Part shown: piece after piece, positions 14,407 to 16,599 of the stretch
Numbering within the stretch: position 1 is the first letter of the stretch
Layout of the letters: each line of letters opens with the position of its first letter
Assembly (NCBI GenBank): GCA_023424995.1
Contig: JAFADH010000158.1
Location: 1 to 16,599 of the forward strand
DNA length: 16,599 nucleotides
Source: Bacillota bacterium
GTDB taxonomy: Bacteria; Bacillota; Clostridia; Lachnospirales; Lachnospiraceae
Reading direction: 5' to 3'
Translations under genes and position numbers: made by a program
Notes under the pieces: generated by a model
Told to the model about the DNA's origin: nothing
What the model saw: the letters and a program-made list of their open reading frames with translations, nothing else
Database searches by the model: none

Positions 14407-15330
14407 TTATTCCTGAAGCACAACTCCATATTCTCCGATCACTGTTCTTAATTCCTCCAGATAGGCTTGTCCCATCCTGCTCAGCTGTATCTGATGGTTC
14501 TTAATCCAGCCCACCTGTATCTCATCCTTCACCTGCAGCGGGACAGAGATAATATTATCCCCATTCAAGTCTGCGCTGACGATTCCTGTAGATATGGTAT
14601 AACCGTTCAGTCCGATTAACAGATTAAAGAGTGTTGCCCGGTCACTGACATGGATGCTTTTCTTATGATATACCGTACTTAATATCTCCTCCGAGAAATA
14701 AAAGGAATTATACTCTCCCTGTTCAAAGGACAGGTACGGATATTCCTGCAGATCCTCCAGGGTAACATATTCCTTTCCGGCCAGAGGATTCCGGGTACTG
14801 ATAAATATATGGGGCTTTGCTGTAAATAACGGATGAAATTCCAGCCGGTTCTCTCTTAGAAGCTTATCAATCACTCTGTGGTTGAAGGGATTCTTATACA
14901 GTATTCCGATTTCACTCCGAAGATTCTTAACATCCTCAATAATCTCATGGGTCCTGGTCTCCCGCAGGGTGAATTCATATTCCTCGGCTCCGCTTTTCTT
15001 GATGAGATTAACAAAAGCATTGACAGCAAAGGCATAATGCTGTGTGGAGATGGAGCAGAGCTGCCTGGAAGGTTTTTTATTCAAATACCGCTGCTCCAGA
15101 AGTCCTGCCTGTTCTACCACCTGCCTGGCATATCCCAGGAATTCCGTCCCGTCCACAGTAAGGGTGATCCCCTTGGGTGTACGTATAAATAACTCAATCC
15201 CAAGCTCCGCCTCCAATTCCTTAATGGCACTGGATAGGCTGGGCTGTGTTATGAACAGTCTTTTGGCCGCTTCATTAATTGATCCGCAGCTGACAATCTC
15301 TATCATGTATTTTAACTGCTGTAACGTCAT
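14407..15330 (-). CDS. LysR family transcriptional regulator
   Basis: A 307-aa LTTR of ordinary length. The N-terminal winged helix-turn-helix is complete: MTLQQLKYMIEIVSCGSINE, AAKRLFITQPSLSSAIKELE, then LGIELFIRTPKGITLT, through about residue 60. A long linker helix follows, and the two-lobed effector-binding domain runs from about 90 to 300. The ATG at 15330 has GGGAGG 5 nt upstream. It lies upstream of the MetE-like gene in the same direction and divergent from the FMN-dependent glutamate-synthase-like gene, so it may control either or both. Operator-like dyads at 14242-14291 favour the MetE-like gene as a target. The effector is unknown; a sulfur, methionine or amino-acid signal would fit the neighbours. 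Confidence 0.93.
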   Translation of the reverse strand: MTLQQLKYMIEIVSCGSINEAAKRLFITQPSLSSAIKELEAELGIELFIRTPKGITLTVDGTEFLGYARQVVEQAGLLEQRYLNKKPSRQLCSISTQHYAFAVNAFVNLIKKSGAEEYEFTLRETRTHEIIEDVKNLRSEIGILYKNPFNHRVIDKLLRENRLEFHPLFTAKPHIFISTRNPLAGKEYVTLEDLQEYPYLSFEQGEYNSFYFSEEILSTVYHKKSIHVSDRATLFNLLIGLNGYTISTGIVSADLNGDNIISVPLQVKDEIQVGWIKNHQIQLSRMGQAYLEELRTVIGEYGVVLQE

Positions 15331-15416
15331 CTTAACCTCCCTGGCTTCTGCCTTAAATCAGAATTGGGTTTGATTATTCCTTCACCGGCTTATATACCCG
15401 ACAATATGATCTTAAG

Positions 15417-15434
15417 TTATATCTTATCATATAA
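15417..15434. promoter_or_regulatory. Dyad in the lysR divergent region
   Basis: TTATAT (15417-15422) and ATATAA (15429-15434) are perfect 6-bp arms around 6 nt, 87 bp upstream of lysR. It is a candidate LysR autoregulatory site. The short AT-rich arms could be chance. Confidence 0.35.
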
Positions 15435-15456
15435 AATGCAGCAAGCCAACCCTTCG

Positions 15457-15490
15457 GTTTATTAGATTAATCAACAGTTTATTAAATTAA
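15457..15490. repeat. Direct repeat, 20 bp spacing, upstream of the FMN protein promoter
   Basis: GTTTATTAGATTAA (15457-15470) and GTTTATTAAATTAA (15477-15490) differ at one position. They lie 20 bp apart, immediately upstream of the -35 at 15503, where an activator would bind two helical turns apart. Confidence 0.5.
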
Positions 15491-15502
15491 ATTGATATAG
15501 AA

Positions 15503-15531
15503 TTGATGCAGTAAAGTTTTTCTGCTACAAT
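15503..15531 (+). promoter_or_regulatory. Predicted promoter of the FMN glutamate-synthase-like gene
   Basis: -35 TTGATG (15503-15508), a 17-bp spacer, -10 TACAAT (15526-15531). The predicted start is near 15538, where a perfect TAGTAG/CTACTA hairpin (15538-15555, loop CAAAAA) would form the 5' end of the mRNA. Confidence 0.65.
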
Positions 15532-15596
15532 TATTTTTAGTAGCAAAAACTACTATGTATGCAATGGTGCATGCATATATTCAAGGAGGATGTATT

Positions 15597-16599
15597 ATGA
15601 TTCAATACCAGAAAAGCAATGATGTTATCAGCACTGCAAACCGGGGAAATCCTGCCGAATCAGGGCTCTGTACCTTATGCCGGGCAGACTGCAAGGGTAA
15701 ATGTGAAACCTGGATGTCCAGCATGAAGGGCCGAAAGCTCTTATATCCCAGGGATTTCGGAGCAGTAACTGCAGGAAGCTCCAATATCAATCATGTGGGC
15801 GTATCCTACAATAATCTGCGGATCCAGGGCTATAATTATGGGGCATACGGCCTGGCAAACGGTCTTACCAGCAATGCAGATGATTGTATCTTCCCCAATG
15901 TGTCCATTGAAACTGAATTCGGTAAAGCACATAAGACCAAATCACGGGTTCCTGTTATGACCGGTGCACTGGGCTCCACCTTTATTGCCGAAAAATACTG
16001 GGAATCCTTCGCTGTGGGTGCAGCTATCGTCGGCTTTCCCATTGTAATCGGTGAGAATGTAGTCGGTGTCGACAAGAATTCCGTGATTAAGAACGGAAAG
16101 ATAACCAAAGCTCCGGAATTAGACAGAAGAATTGATGTATATCTGCAATATTATGACGGCTATGGTGCGATCATCGTTCAGATGAATGTAGAAGATACTC
16201 GCAACGGCGTTGCCGAATATCTTATCGAGAAGTATGGCGATAAGGTAATTATTGAACTTAAATGGGGACAGGGCGCCAAGGATATCGGAGGCGAGATACA
16301 GGTATCAAGCCTTGATTATGCCGTCTTTCTTAAAGAAAGAGGATATATCGTTGATCCGGATCCCTCAAAGCCCGAGGTACAGGAAGCCTTCAAAAGGGGT
16401 GCGGTCAAATCCTTTGCGCGTCACAGCCGTCTGGGTTATACCGATATGGACACCTATTATGATGTTCAGAAGGATTTCATGGCTTCCGTCGCTTACTTAA
16501 GAAAGCTGGGTTATAAGAGAATTACCTTAAAGACCGGTTCTTATGGAATGGAAGCATTGGCTATGGCTATCAAATTTGCTACGGATGCCAGGGTTGATC
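15597..16599 (+). CDS. FMN-dependent glutamate-synthase-like protein (3' end outside window)
   Basis: Open from the ATG at 15597 to the window edge: 334 codons seen, no stop. The start has a strong AAGGAGG (15583-15589) 7 nt upstream. The body resembles the FMN-binding barrel of the GltB-type glutamate synthase domain, with KWGQGAKDIGGEI at 222-234 in place of the GltB glycine-rich loop (GAKPGEGG). It is a stand-alone protein without the glutaminase domain in the visible part. Near the N-terminus a four-Cys motif C-X2-C-X3-C-X3-C (C25, C28, C32, C36) could hold an iron-sulfur cluster or zinc. An FMN oxidoreductase acting on an amino acid or 2-oxo acid is likely; the true reaction is unknown. 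It is divergent from lysR. Confidence 0.8.
   Translation, partial: MIQYQKSNDVISTANRGNPAESGLCTLCRADCKGKCETWMSSMKGRKLLYPRDFGAVTAGSSNINHVGVSYNNLRIQGYNYGAYGLANGLTSNADDCIFPNVSIETEFGKAHKTKSRVPVMTGALGSTFIAEKYWESFAVGAAIVGFPIVIGENVVGVDKNSVIKNGKITKAPELDRRIDVYLQYYDGYGAIIVQMNVEDTRNGVAEYLIEKYGDKVIIELKWGQGAKDIGGEIQVSSLDYAVFLKERGYIVDPDPSKPEVQEAFKRGAVKSFARHSRLGYTDMDTYYDVQKDFMASVAYLRKLGYKRITLKTGSYGMEALAMAIKFATDARVD

Overview
The window looks like a chromosomal stretch from an anaerobic Firmicute, most likely a plant-polysaccharide-degrading member of the Clostridia (Lachnospiraceae-like). The reasons are the moderately AT-rich DNA, GGAGG-type ribosome binding sites before most genes, clostridial-style lipoproteins and a dense set of carbohydrate-active enzymes. 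The assignment rests on style and gene content, not on a marker gene. No rRNA, tRNA, CRISPR array, transposase or phage gene was seen.

Layout. (1) 1-281: three tandem copies of a palindromic unit of about 95 bp, running up to the stop codon of the first gene. (2) 282-10292: a uronide/hemicellulose utilisation locus. On the minus strand, reading right to left, are a lipoprotein sugar-binding protein, two CUT1-type permeases, a 785-aa six-hairpin glycosidase-like protein and a GH43 enzyme, probably one operon from a good promoter at 10335-10363. Beyond them an AraC-type regulator (plus strand) is divergent from a GH4 enzyme whose CHEV motif marks it as an alpha-galacturonidase (LplD type). (3) 10627-12805: a GH5 lipoprotein endoglycanase with its own terminator, divergent from a small membrane-anchored protein with a BclA-C-like beta-sandwich. 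(4) 13050-16599: a MetE-like (COG0620) methyltransferase and a LysR regulator on the minus strand, divergent from an FMN-dependent glutamate-synthase-like protein that runs off the end.

How the genes fit together. A galacturonate-containing oligosaccharide is likely captured by the lipoprotein and imported by the two permeases. No ATPase is encoded here, so a shared MsmX/MsmK-type ATPase must be supplied from elsewhere. In the cytoplasm GH4 would remove alpha-galacturonate, GH43 would remove beta-xylose or alpha-arabinose, and the 785-aa protein would cleave a linkage that cannot be named from sequence. A xylose-bearing pectin fragment is a plausible but unproven substrate. AraC sits in the locus as the likely sugar-responsive regulator. 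GH5 would act outside the cell on beta-glucan-type polymers. The last region appears to be a separate LysR-controlled module; two matching operator-like sites, 31 bp apart, lie at LysR-typical positions before the MetE-like gene.

The non-coding DNA is also notable: two different palindromic elements of 92-94 bp (8784-8877, 12956-13047), a 16-bp tandem repeat (14332-14400) and several perfect inverted repeats in gene leaders.
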